Shown: positions 1 to 6,446, counted from the stretch's first letter. The stretch is DNA of 9,669 bases from an uncultured Nostocoides sp. (GCA_936931335.1 CAKZIH010000162.1:1-9669), one strand, 5' to 3'. Numbers and translations: made by a program. The notes: generated by a model from the letters alone, not told the origin.

Positions 1-80
1 AGCCACTACCAACGACGAGAACACCAATGATCACGAACTACGGCTGTAGTACTAGTGCGCATCAATTCTCGGCATCTACG

Positions 81-482
81 TTAGTGCCCCGCTGCCGGCG
101 ACCGGAAACCCAGCGAAGCCTGTGCCTTGGTGTCGAAACTCAAGACAAAGTCGCAGCCGTGATGGCGTGACGCTGCGGCAATCAGCGCATCTGCGAAATC
201 GGTGCCTGACCGTGCCGACGTGACCGCGGTGGCGACGATCGCAGCGTCTTGGCAGACAAGCTCTTCCGCCTGAAGCAACCCCTCGATTGTGGTCAGGATC
301 GAGTCCGGCGAGATCCGGTATGCCCGGGAAAGCACCCAATAGGTCTCCACCAACGCAACGACACTCAGGTGTCCAGGGTTGGCGACACTGAAGGCGCGGA
401 ATGACTGCGTCGCCGCCGCGGACTGGATTGGGTCGTCCTGGACTAAGAACCTGACCAGGACGTTCGTATCGATCCCAATCAC
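81..482 (-). CDS. vapC: VapC-like PIN-domain ribonuclease toxin
   Basis: Predicted 133-aa PIN-domain protein, the toxin half of a type II toxin-antitoxin pair. PIN toxins are Mg/Mn-dependent ribonucleases that cut tRNA, rRNA or mRNA; the target here cannot be read from sequence. The acidic residues of the PIN active site are visible: D5 in the N-terminal IDTNVLVRFL motif, E46 in LVETYWVL, D95 and D98 in TDFADALIAA, and D117 near the C-terminus in SFDTK. Length is normal for the family. The start chosen is the GTG at 480-482, which overlaps the antitoxin stop as GTGA, implying translational coupling. An upstream ATG at 578 would add 32 Arg/Gly-rich residues read through the antitoxin gene in another frame and is not credible. 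Function class is secure; the toxic activity is inferred. Confidence 0.9.
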   Translation of the reverse strand: MIGIDTNVLVRFLVQDDPIQSAAATQSFRAFSVANPGHLSVVALVETYWVLSRAYRISPDSILTTIEGLLQAEELVCQDAAIVATAVTSARSGTDFADALIAAASRHHGCDFVLSFDTKAQASLGFRSPAAGH

Positions 483-724
483 TTGGGCTTGACCGTGGCC
501 CCCGCCTCGACAGCGGCTTCCATGTCTTCCAACGACATGGGCGGCCCGTCGTACGCCAAGGTCCCTGCCAACTCCCACAGTGCCGGCCGGTGCGTCGAGA
601 TCAGAAACCCGCCGCTCGGGTTGCGAGTAAAGACAACCTTCGTGCCGACGGTCAACCGCAAGGCTTCCCGTACATCCTTCGGCACCGTGATCTGACCCTT
701 GCTTGTCATTGTCCCTATCGACAT
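479..724 (-). CDS. vapB: AbrB/SpoVT-fold antitoxin (VapB/MazE-like)
   Basis: Predicted 81-aa swapped-hairpin AbrB-type DNA-binding protein. The signature SKGQITVPKDVREAL at residues 8-22 is the classic SpoVT-AbrB strand-turn-strand, which in this family forms the homodimeric DNA-binding domain. The C-terminal part (about residues 45-81, with LEDMEAAVEAGA) should wrap and inhibit the PIN toxin encoded immediately downstream. Start ATG 722-724 is chosen because AAGGAGG lies 4 nt upstream; an internal ATG at residue 6 is the commoner family start but has a poor ribosome binding site. It is first in a two-gene operon with vapC, stop and start overlapping. The promoter carries a perfect inverted repeat, so repression by the antitoxin, alone or with the toxin, is likely. 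Confidence 0.9.
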   Translation of the reverse strand: MSIGTMTSKGQITVPKDVREALRLTVGTKVVFTRNPSGGFLISTHRPALWELAGTLAYDGPPMSLEDMEAAVEAGATVKPK

Positions 725-756
725 AATTCCTCCTTACGGAAGGGTAAGGAGGAATT
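725..756. promoter_or_regulatory. Perfect 13-bp inverted repeat, likely TA operator
   Basis: AATTCCTCCTTAC at 725-737 and its exact reverse complement GTAAGGAGGAATT at 744-756, separated by 6 bp. The repeat begins next to the antitoxin start codon and covers the proposed -10 (741-746), the expected transcription start (about 733-735) and the Shine-Dalgarno. Its position and two-fold symmetry fit an operator for the dimeric AbrB-fold antitoxin. Because the promoter would start transcription inside the repeat, an RNA hairpin hiding the ribosome binding site is less likely but cannot be excluded. Confidence 0.75.
729..735 (-). promoter_or_regulatory. Shine-Dalgarno of the antitoxin gene
   Basis: AAGGAGG on the minus strand, 4 nt (AATT) before the ATG at 724. 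It is a near-perfect anti-SD match and decides the start codon. It also forms part of one arm of the inverted repeat 725-756, so it could be masked by pairing if transcription began upstream of the repeat. Confidence 0.8.
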
Positions 757-770
757 GTTCAATATGTCAA
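741..770 (-). promoter_or_regulatory. Housekeeping-type promoter of vapBC
   Basis: On the minus strand TTGACA (765-770, perfect -35) is followed after 18 bp by TACCCT (741-746, TANNNT -10). The predicted start near 733-735 would give a leader of about 10 nt that still carries the AAGGAGG ribosome binding site. The -10 lies in the right arm and spacer of the inverted repeat, so an operator-bound repressor would block RNA polymerase. Confidence 0.6.
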
Positions 771-793
771 GCATTAGCCGCCACCAGTCGTGC

Positions 794-836
794 GGCCACA
801 CCGGTGCCGGCTGGTCACACCGGCTGCGGTCACACC
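794..836. repeat. Three direct repeats of GGYCACACC
   Basis: GGCCACACC at 794-802 and GGTCACACC at 813-821 and 828-836, two of them in a wider TGCGGYCACACC context. They lie between the end of the DUF4345 gene (839) and the vapBC promoter (-35 at 765-770). They could be activator or repressor sites or chance sequence. The stretch also has short GC inverted repeats (CCGGTG/CACCGG), but no convincing terminator. Confidence 0.4.
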
Positions 837-838
837 AT

Positions 839-1219
839 TCAGCGTGCCGGGTTGAACCCGCGGTCGTACCGCCGGACCAGTTCGACCACGACCGGAGTTG
901 CGAGCTCAGTGGTCAGCAGGAAGTCGTGGAAGCGCGTTGGCCGACCAATGGTGGCGCGCGTGATGAGCCGGCCCATGCCGCCGGCGGCCATGACTCCAGC
1001 CAGCACGCGCATCCGCTGCAGATCCGGCTCCGGCTCGCGAGCGGTGTCCAGCCACCCCAGGCCACACGCCGCCATAGTCGAGCCCATGAACCGCACATGT
1101 GAGTCCACCGTCGCGTCGGCGGTCATCCCCGGCTCGGCCCGAGTCCCGCCGAGCAGTTGAACGGCGCCGAGACCCATACACGTCCAGCCAACCCCTTGGG
1201 CGAGGCGAGAAAGCGACAT
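839..1219 (-). CDS. DUF4345-type small membrane protein
   Basis: Predicted 126-aa integral membrane protein resembling the DUF4345 family, whose function is unknown. About four hydrophobic segments are seen, near residues 8-25, 42-60, 70-90 and 97-115. The family-like features are the DSHVRFMG stretch (39-46) at the start of the second segment, the GGMGRLITRATIGRP stretch (80-94) closing the third, and a C-terminal segment ending VRRY. The start is the ATG at 1217-1219. It has GAGG only 1 nt upstream, too close for a normal Shine-Dalgarno, and a -10-like CATACT 7 nt upstream, so a leaderless transcript is likely. If not, M15 is an alternative start but would lose half of the first membrane segment. 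The gene is divergent from the trehalose synthase gene and an inverted repeat covers its start. Confidence 0.78.
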   Translation of the reverse strand: MSLSRLAQGVGWTCMGLGAVQLLGGTRAEPGMTADATVDSHVRFMGSTMAACGLGWLDTAREPEPDLQRMRVLAGVMAAGGMGRLITRATIGRPTRFHDFLLTTELATPVVVELVRRYDRGFNPAR

Positions 1220-1236
1220 ACCTCAGAGTATGTCGC
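1213..1236. promoter_or_regulatory. Perfect 9-bp inverted repeat over a start codon
   Basis: GCGACATAC at 1213-1221 and GTATGTCGC at 1228-1236 are exact reverse complements separated by 6 bp. The 24-bp palindrome contains the ATG of the DUF4345 gene (1217-1219) and the putative -10 CATACT (minus strand, 1227-1232). This is the geometry of a dimeric repressor operator, for example TetR-like. No regulator gene is visible next to it, so the binding protein is unknown. Confidence 0.65.
1227..1232 (-). promoter_or_regulatory. -10-like hexamer of the DUF4345 gene
   Basis: CATACT on the minus strand ends 7 nt before the A of ATG 1219, the distance expected if transcription begins at the start codon (leaderless mRNA). 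No good -35 is present at 17-18 bp spacing, which is common in actinobacterial promoters. Confidence 0.4.
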
Positions 1237-1291
1237 GGCGATCCCGGCGGCACCGCGTCAATGACGGTGCGGAGCATTCGGTCGCAGTCCG

Positions 1292-1297
1292 TATTCT
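1292..1297 (+). promoter_or_regulatory. -10-like hexamer of the trehalose synthase gene
   Basis: TATTCT (TANNNT) lies 8 nt before the GTG at 1306, so a leaderless transcript starting at the G of GTG is plausible. It sits in a locally AT-richer stretch. No clear -35 is seen. It supports GTG 1306 over the ATG at 1261. Confidence 0.45.
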
Positions 1298-1305
1298 TAT
1301 CGCCC

Positions 1306-3534
1306 GTGACCGAGGACGATCTCAGCGTGGCCGATGCTCCCACCGACGCCACGGAGCCGGTGCCCGAGGAGGTCAGCTTCGAGGGCCAGCTGTATGACGC
1401 CCGCCCCGCCCGCCTGCGTCCCCGGGCGCGGCTGCGCGACATCCTGTGGCAGCGCAAGCCCAAGCAGCCCGGCTCCCCCAGCGGTGACAATCCGGCATAC
1501 GTCGAATGGCTCGAATCGGAGTCGATGCTCGCGGACGCCCAGGCCTTTGCCCGGCAGTTCGCCGGCCAGGGCAGCATGTGGCAGAACCCGTATGCCGCAC
1601 CCAACCCCCGCAGCGCCATCGACAAGGCGCCGGTGTGGTTCACCGCCTACCCGATCTCGATGATCACCCGGCCGGGCGCCACCTTCCTGGCCACCCTGGG
1701 CGACCCCGACCTGTGGGAAGCCTTCCAGCAGATCGGGATCACGGCTATCCATACCGGCCCGGTCAAGCGCGCCGGCGGGCTCGACGGGTGGGACACCACC
1801 CCCAGCGTGGACGGGCACTTCGACCGGATCTCCACCCAGTTCGACGACGTATTCGGCACCGAGGACGAGTTCCGTGCCATGTGCGAGGTCGCCTCCGCGC
1901 ACGGCGGCATCGTCATCGACGACATCGTCCCGGGACACACCGGCAAGGGCGCCGACTTCCGCCTGGCCGAGATGAGGGTCGGCGATTACCCCGGGATTTA
2001 TCACATGGTGGAGATCCCCGAGGAGGACTGGGACCTGCTGCCGACGGTCCCCCGCGGTCGCGACTCGATCAACCTCGACCCGCAGACCGAGCACCGCCTG
2101 GCCAAGGCCGGTTACATCATCGGTGAGATGCAGCGGGTCATCTTCTACGAGCCCGGGGTCAAGGAGACCAACTGGTCGGCGACCGCGCCCGTCCTCGGCC
2201 CGGACGGCAACCAGCACCGCTGGGTCTACTTGCACTACTTCAAGGAGGGTCAGCCCTCGCTGAACTGGCTCGACCCCACCTTCGCCGGCATGCGGATGGT
2301 CATGGGCGACGCGCTGCATTCGCTCGGCGACCTCGGCAGCGGCGCGCTGCGCCTGGACGCCAACGGCTTCCTCGGGGTGGAGAAGAGCGCCACCGGTGGG
2401 CCCGCCTGGTCCGAGGGGCACCCGCTCTCCGAGGCGGCCAACCAACTGATTGCGAGCATGGTTCGCAAGGTCGGGGGCTTCACCTTCCAGGAACTCAACC
2501 TCACCATCGACGACATCAAGGCGACCTCGGAGCAGGGCGCCGACCTGTCCTACGACTTCGTCAACCGGCCCGCATACCACCATGCGCTGGCCACTGGTGA
2601 TGCCGACTTCCTGCGCCTGACCATGCGCTCGGCCAAGGAGCTCGGCGTGGAAGCGGTTTCGCTGGTGCACGCGCTGCAGAACCACGACGAGATGACCTAT
2701 GAATTGGTCCACTTCGCCACGCTGCACGCCACCGACAGCTTTACCTTCCGGCGCAAGTCGATCCTGGGTGGCGACCTGGCCACCCTCATCCGGGCCGAAC
2801 TGACCGAGCGCCTCACCGGCGACAATGCGCCGTACAACTCGGTCTTCACCACCAACGGCATCGCCTCCACCACCGCTTCGATCATCGCCGCGTCCCTGGG
2901 GCTGAGCGATCTGGATGCCCTGGATGACGAGGACATCGAGGCAATCAAGCGCGCCCACCTGCTGCTGGCGATGTACAACGCCTGGCAGCCCGGGGTCTTC
3001 GCCCTCTCTGGCTGGGATCTGGTCGGTGCTTTGCCCCTGGAGCGCAAGCAGGTCGCCGCGCTGATCCGCGACGGGGACACCCGCTGGATCCACCGCGGCG
3101 CCTACGACCTACTCGGCTTCCAACCGGACGCCACCGAGTCCGCCTCCAAGATGCCCAAGGCCCGCTCGCTCTACGGCAGCCTGCCCGAGCAGCTCGCCGA
3201 CGACACCTCATTCGCCAGTCGGCTGCGCGAGATCCTCGCGGTACGCAACCGCTATGGCCTGGCCACCGCCGATCAGGTGGACATCCCGGCCGTCTCCCAC
3301 AAGGCGATGCTCGTCCTGGTCCACCGCCTGGATGGCCACGACCAGGTCACCGTCCTCAACTTCTCCGACCAGACCATCTCGGGCAGCATCCGCTCAATGG
3401 AGTTGCGTCCCGGCAGCAGCGTGGTGGACATGAGCAGCAATGCTCCGGTCGGTGAGGTTGACGATCTGCACAGCCTGTATGTCGTTCTCCAGCCGTATGA
3501 GGGACGTTCTCTCCTCATCTCTGCGCCGGAGTAG
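1306..3534 (+). CDS. treS: Trehalose synthase / maltose glucosyltransferase (GH13)
   Basis: Predicted 742-aa GH13 enzyme interconverting maltose and trehalose (EC 5.4.99.16). From memory it closely resembles the Pseudomonas stutzeri-type trehalose synthase of about 690 aa, which I believe belongs to GH13_33, rather than the common TreS of GH13_16. Visible motifs: PVWFTAYP opening the barrel, DDIVPGHTGKGADFRLAEM (D205-H211, region I), RLDANGF with nucleophile D351 (region II), FQELNL with acid/base E396 (region III) and LQNHDE with D461 (region IV). A C-terminal beta domain runs from about residue 640. Start: GTG 1306 is preferred because a -10 lies 8 nt upstream and the in-frame segment from ATG 1261 has no ribosome binding site and contains a rare TTA codon. 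Residues 1-62 are an acidic-then-basic extension ahead of family similarity. Likely cytosolic, in compatible-solute or glycogen-linked metabolism. Confidence 0.9.
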   Translation: MTEDDLSVADAPTDATEPVPEEVSFEGQLYDARPARLRPRARLRDILWQRKPKQPGSPSGDNPAYVEWLESESMLADAQAFARQFAGQGSMWQNPYAAPNPRSAIDKAPVWFTAYPISMITRPGATFLATLGDPDLWEAFQQIGITAIHTGPVKRAGGLDGWDTTPSVDGHFDRISTQFDDVFGTEDEFRAMCEVASAHGGIVIDDIVPGHTGKGADFRLAEMRVGDYPGIYHMVEIPEEDWDLLPTVPRGRDSINLDPQTEHRLAKAGYIIGEMQRVIFYEPGVKETNWSATAPVLGPDGNQHRWVYLHYFKEGQPSLNWLDPTFAGMRMVMGDALHSLGDLGSGALRLDANGFLGVEKSATGGPAWSEGHPLSEAANQLIASMVRKVGGFTFQELNLTIDDIKATSEQGADLSYDFVNRPAYHHALATGDADFLRLTMRSAKELGVEAVSLVHALQNHDEMTYELVHFATLHATDSFTFRRKSILGGDLATLIRAELTERLTGDNAPYNSVFTTNGIASTTASIIAASLGLSDLDALDDEDIEAIKRAHLLLAMYNAWQPGVFALSGWDLVGALPLERKQVAALIRDGDTRWIHRGAYDLLGFQPDATESASKMPKARSLYGSLPEQLADDTSFASRLREILAVRNRYGLATADQVDIPAVSHKAMLVLVHRLDGHDQVTVLNFSDQTISGSIRSMELRPGSSVVDMSSNAPVGEVDDLHSLYVVLQPYEGRSLLISAPE

Positions 3535-3639
3535 CTGCGGCGCGGCGGAGGTCACGATACGATTGCGAGAATCAAGGGCCACCGCCCGGCGTACCGGCGT
3601 CCGGACGAGGCCGCATCCAGCGGATGACGGGGATTTATT

Positions 3640-4911
3640 GTGCGTGGGCGCCTGACCGGCGCGGCAGCAGTCGCAGCCGCCTTGAGCCTGGCTCTGCCCA
3701 CGGCCGCGATGGCCGCCCCCTCCTCCCCGGCTAGCCCCTCCCCCGCGACGACCACGATCACCCCGGACGCCCATCACGACGCCGGCGGCATGACCGACGA
3801 GGAATTGAAGCGCCAGATCCACCGGGCCGAGGAGTTGCGCGCCGAGCTCCTCGCGGCGGACAAGGAGATGGCCGAACTGGTCCTGCGCTTGGAGAGCGCC
3901 TCGGCCAAGGCCAACAAGGCGCTGGAGGCCTACGCCACCGCCCGTGACGAAGCCCGGGCCGCGAACGAGAAGGCCGACCAGCAGGCCGAGATCGCCAAGA
4001 CCCTGCAGGAGCGTCTCAACAACGCCCGCGCCGACCTGCGCGACTGGGCCGTGGACGCCTACACCCAGGGTGGCTCCCTCGCCGAGGAACTCGGCTACCT
4101 CGACGCCCTGAGCAAGGAAGCCAGCCAGGCGGCGGACCCGCTCTCCGACCTGGATTACCTCACCGACAACAAGATTCGCTCGGTCGAGGAGATGCGCGAG
4201 ATCGTCGTGCGCGAGAAGATCGCCTCGATGACCGCCGAGTCGGAGCGCGACAAGGCCGATGCCGCCAGCGCCAAGGCCAAAAGGGCCAAGGACGCCGCCA
4301 CCGATCTGGTCGAGCGGCAGAAGAAGGACGTCGCCGCGCTGCGCAAGAAGCACCAGGAGCGCACCAAGGAGGCCACTCCCCTGGCCGGCCTGCTCCTGGG
4401 CAGCGGGGACGGGGATGCGGTCGACGCCGCCGAGCGGCTCGCGGACGCCCTGAAGAATGTGAAGCTCGAGCTGCCCGACCTATCCCTGAAGCCATGCAGC
4501 GAAGACACCGGGGAGGGATACCCGAACGGCCAGATCCCGCCCTCGGCGCTGTGCCCGATGGTCGGCTCCGGCGATGAATTCCTCACCCCCAAGGCCGCCG
4601 CCGCGTTCAACGAGATGAGCAAGGCGTATGCCGAGGACACCGGCCACCTGCTGTGCGTGACGGACGGTTACCGCTCCTACGCCGAGCAGGTGGCGGTCAA
4701 GGCCGAGCGCGGTATGTGGGCCGCCACCCCGGGCACCAGCAACCACGGCTTCGGCTTGGCCGCGGACCTGTGTGGCGGGGTCAACAACTACTCCGACCCG
4801 GCGCACCTGTGGATGGTCCAGAACGCCGCGATCTACGGCTGGTTCCACCCCGCCTGGGCCGCTCAGGGCGGGCGGCTGCCCGAGCCCTGGCACTGGGAGT
4901 ACGCGGGCTGA
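3640..4911 (+). CDS. Secreted M15 D,D-carboxypeptidase with coiled coil
   Basis: Predicted 423-aa secreted peptidoglycan peptidase of the VanY/M15B type, which removes terminal D-Ala from stem peptides. Residues 1-25 form a Sec signal peptide (RGR start, Ala/Leu core, AMA|AP cleavage). An Ala/Pro/Ser/Thr-rich linker follows. About residues 50-245 are heptad-rich, charged and Ala-rich, predicted as coiled coil, with a break near 145-180. The catalytic domain covers about 285-423: GYRSYAEQ (R345), SNHGFGLAADL with zinc ligands H369 and D376, and EPWHWEY with catalytic E415 and zinc ligand H418. All key residues are present. Four cysteines in the domain may form disulfides. The start is GTG, with a weak GGGGA about 6 nt upstream. 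It lies 105 bp after treS with no clear terminator between. Precise specificity (D,D- or L,D-) is inferred. Confidence 0.88.
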   Translation: MRGRLTGAAAVAAALSLALPTAAMAAPSSPASPSPATTTITPDAHHDAGGMTDEELKRQIHRAEELRAELLAADKEMAELVLRLESASAKANKALEAYATARDEARAANEKADQQAEIAKTLQERLNNARADLRDWAVDAYTQGGSLAEELGYLDALSKEASQAADPLSDLDYLTDNKIRSVEEMREIVVREKIASMTAESERDKADAASAKAKRAKDAATDLVERQKKDVAALRKKHQERTKEATPLAGLLLGSGDGDAVDAAERLADALKNVKLELPDLSLKPCSEDTGEGYPNGQIPPSALCPMVGSGDEFLTPKAAAAFNEMSKAYAEDTGHLLCVTDGYRSYAEQVAVKAERGMWAATPGTSNHGFGLAADLCGGVNNYSDPAHLWMVQNAAIYGWFHPAWAAQGGRLPEPWHWEYAG

Positions 4912-4944
4912 GCACCCGGCCTGCCCCATCCGAGGCGGATGTGT

Positions 4945-4950
4945 CACAGT
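4945..4950 (+). promoter_or_regulatory. Weak -10-like hexamer before the MFS gene
   Basis: CACAGT ends 7 nt before ATG 4958, and no Shine-Dalgarno lies at a useful distance (GAGGCGG is about 20 nt upstream). Leaderless initiation is possible, but the hexamer matches only the conserved A and final T, and read-through from the M15 gene 46 bp upstream is equally possible. Confidence 0.25.
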
Positions 4951-4957
4951 TCCGACC

Positions 4958-6352
4958 ATGACCTCCTCTGTGGCGCCACCGGTGGATTCGCCGGACTACG
5001 AGGCCAACCGCCGCTATCAGCGCCCCTGGTATTGGTATGACTGGGCCAACTCCGCCTTCGTCACCACGATCGGCACCGTCCTCTTCGGGCCCTATCTGAC
5101 CTCGATCGCCAAGGCCGCCGCCTGCCCCGGGCAGGACACCGACCTTGAGTGCGCGACCTCGCTGCACGTCCTGGGCATCCCGATCGCGCCCGGTTCCCTG
5201 GCGCCCTACACCACGACCTTCGCCACCATCCTGTCCGCCATCGTCCTGATCTTCGTCGGGGCCATCGCCGACCGCATGGAGCGGCCCGCCAAGTTCCTCG
5301 GGGCGTGCGCGTGGACTGGGGCGGCGGCCGCCGCCGGCCTCTTCTTCGTTACCGGAACGCGCTGGCAGTTGGGCGTCATCCTGATGATCCTGGCGAGCAT
5401 CGCCCTGGGCTCGTCACTAGTGGTCTACGACTCGATCCTCAACCAGATCGCTCATCCCGACGAGCGGGACAAGGTCTCCTCGCGCGGCTGGGCGCTGGGC
5501 TATCTCGGGGGCGGCCTCCTGCTGGCGGTCAACCTGGGCATCGTCACCTTCCACGACTCCCTCGGTATGTCGACCGGCACCGCGGTCCGGGTGAGCATGC
5601 TCTCCGCCGCCCTGTGGTGGGCACTCTGGGCGATCATCCCGGTCCGCGGTCTGTGGACCCTGCGCGCTGTCGAAGCGCCGGCCGCCGCGCCGGGAGAGGG
5701 CGCCGTCGGCGGGAGCATCGCCCAACTGCGCAGCACCTTCGGCGACCTGCGTGCCCATCACCCGCAAACGCTGCTCTTCCTGATCGCCTATCTCTTCTAC
5801 AACGACGGCATCCAGACCGTAATCGCCGCCTCCAGCCTGTATGGCGCGGAGGAGCTCAAGTTCGAGCAGTCCCAGCTCATCGCGCTGATCCTGCTGGTCC
5901 AGTTCGTGGCCTTCGGCGGGGCGCTGATCTTCGGTCGGGTGGCGGGCCGGATCGGTGCCTCCCGCACCGTGCTCGGCTCCCTGGTGCTGTGGACCCTGAT
6001 CGTCGCGGCCGCCTTCTTCGTCCCGCAGCGGGCGTTCATCCCGTTCCTGACGCTCGGGGTGGCCATCGGGCTCGTCCTCGGCGGCAGCCAGGCGCTCTCC
6101 CGCTCGCTCTATAGTCAACTGGTGCCCCACAACCGGGAAGCCGAGTACTTCAGCCTTTATCAGGCGATGGAACGCGGGACGAGCTGGTTCGGGACGCTGC
6201 TCTTTGGGCTGGTCTACCAGCTCACGCATGCCTACCGGTTGGCGATCCTCGCGCTCATCGTCTTCTTCGTTGTCGGTGGCCTGCTGCTGTCCCGGGTGAA
6301 CTTCCGTGAGGGCATCCGTCAGGCCGGCAATGAGCAGCCCGCCCTAGTCTGA
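4958..6352 (+). CDS. UMF1 (Atg22-like) family MFS transporter
   Basis: Predicted 464-aa major facilitator superfamily protein of the UMF1/Atg22-like type. The N-terminal YWYDWANSAFVTT (residues 25-37) is the hallmark of this family and opens the first membrane helix. GAIADRMERP (101-110) is the loop 2-3 motif A equivalent, and GGSQALSRSLYSQLVP in the second half is also typical of bacterial members. About 12 hydrophobic helices are seen, with a hydrophilic central loop around 245-265 (Ala/Pro/Gly rich). The substrate of bacterial UMF1 proteins is generally unknown; yeast Atg22 exports vacuolar amino acids. The start ATG 4958 places the motif close to the N-terminus as in the family; an upstream in-frame ATG at 4772 would run through the M15 gene and is rejected. 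It is codirectional with the M15 gene, 46 bp away. Confidence 0.88.
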   Translation: MTSSVAPPVDSPDYEANRRYQRPWYWYDWANSAFVTTIGTVLFGPYLTSIAKAAACPGQDTDLECATSLHVLGIPIAPGSLAPYTTTFATILSAIVLIFVGAIADRMERPAKFLGACAWTGAAAAAGLFFVTGTRWQLGVILMILASIALGSSLVVYDSILNQIAHPDERDKVSSRGWALGYLGGGLLLAVNLGIVTFHDSLGMSTGTAVRVSMLSAALWWALWAIIPVRGLWTLRAVEAPAAAPGEGAVGGSIAQLRSTFGDLRAHHPQTLLFLIAYLFYNDGIQTVIAASSLYGAEELKFEQSQLIALILLVQFVAFGGALIFGRVAGRIGASRTVLGSLVLWTLIVAAAFFVPQRAFIPFLTLGVAIGLVLGGSQALSRSLYSQLVPHNREAEYFSLYQAMERGTSWFGTLLFGLVYQLTHAYRLAILALIVFFVVGGLLLSRVNFREGIRQAGNEQPALV

Positions 6353-6386
6353 TGTCCGCGCGGGGTGACGAATCCCGACATACCAA

Positions 6387-6424
6387 AAGCGGCCCGGCTC
6401 CCCACATGGGGGACCGGGCCGCTT
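6387..6424. terminator. Hairpin terminator between MFS gene and rbpA
   Basis: AAGCGGCCCGG at 6387-6397 pairs perfectly with 6414-6424. Inside it CCCC (6400-6403) pairs with GGGG (6408-6411) around a short loop, separated by a two-base mismatch. Read on the minus strand the stem is followed by a short U run (TTTT then GG), so it should end rbpA transcription. It also lies 35 nt after the MFS stop and may act on the plus strand, though without a U tract there. Confidence 0.85.
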
Positions 6425-6446
6425 CGGGCGAACTATGCCGTGAGAC

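Noticed and set aside
37..50. Short hairpin ACTAC-GGCT-GTAGT after vapC as a terminator
   Set aside because: A 5-bp stem without a U tract is too weak to call; nothing else is recognisable in 1-80.
1261..1305. ATG at 1261 as the start of the trehalose synthase
   Set aside because: No ribosome binding site, codons unlike the gene (TTA, GTA, ATT), and the segment overlaps the -10-like element. It remains possible but is less likely than GTG 1306.
906..1643. Open frame of 245 codons on the minus strand spanning treS and the DUF4345 gene
   Set aside because: It crosses the divergent intergenic region and overlaps two better supported genes in other frames; Arg/Ser-rich with no domain.
1297..3093. 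Long open frame of 598 codons on the minus strand
   Set aside because: It lies entirely antisense to the trehalose synthase, whose catalytic motifs are intact. Its product is Gly/Val/Arg-rich low-complexity sequence with no recognisable domain, as expected for GC-rich antisense frames.
3535..3639. Possible c-di-AMP (ydaO-type) riboswitch ahead of the cell-wall hydrolase gene
   Set aside because: Such riboswitches often precede actinobacterial wall hydrolases, but this gap is only 105 nt and lacks the conserved core motifs. It has only a weak TACGAT -10-like element (3558-3563) and a 5-bp hairpin (3614-3626).
3394..4353. Open frame of 319 codons on the minus strand
   Set aside because: Antisense to the end of treS and the coiled-coil part of the M15 gene; the Gly/Leu/Val-rich product mirrors the codon bias of the coiled coil.
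5417..6229. Open frame of 270 codons on the minus strand
   Set aside because: Antisense to the UMF1 transporter; no domain is seen, and it is rich in Glu/Gln/Arg as expected of an antisense of membrane helices.
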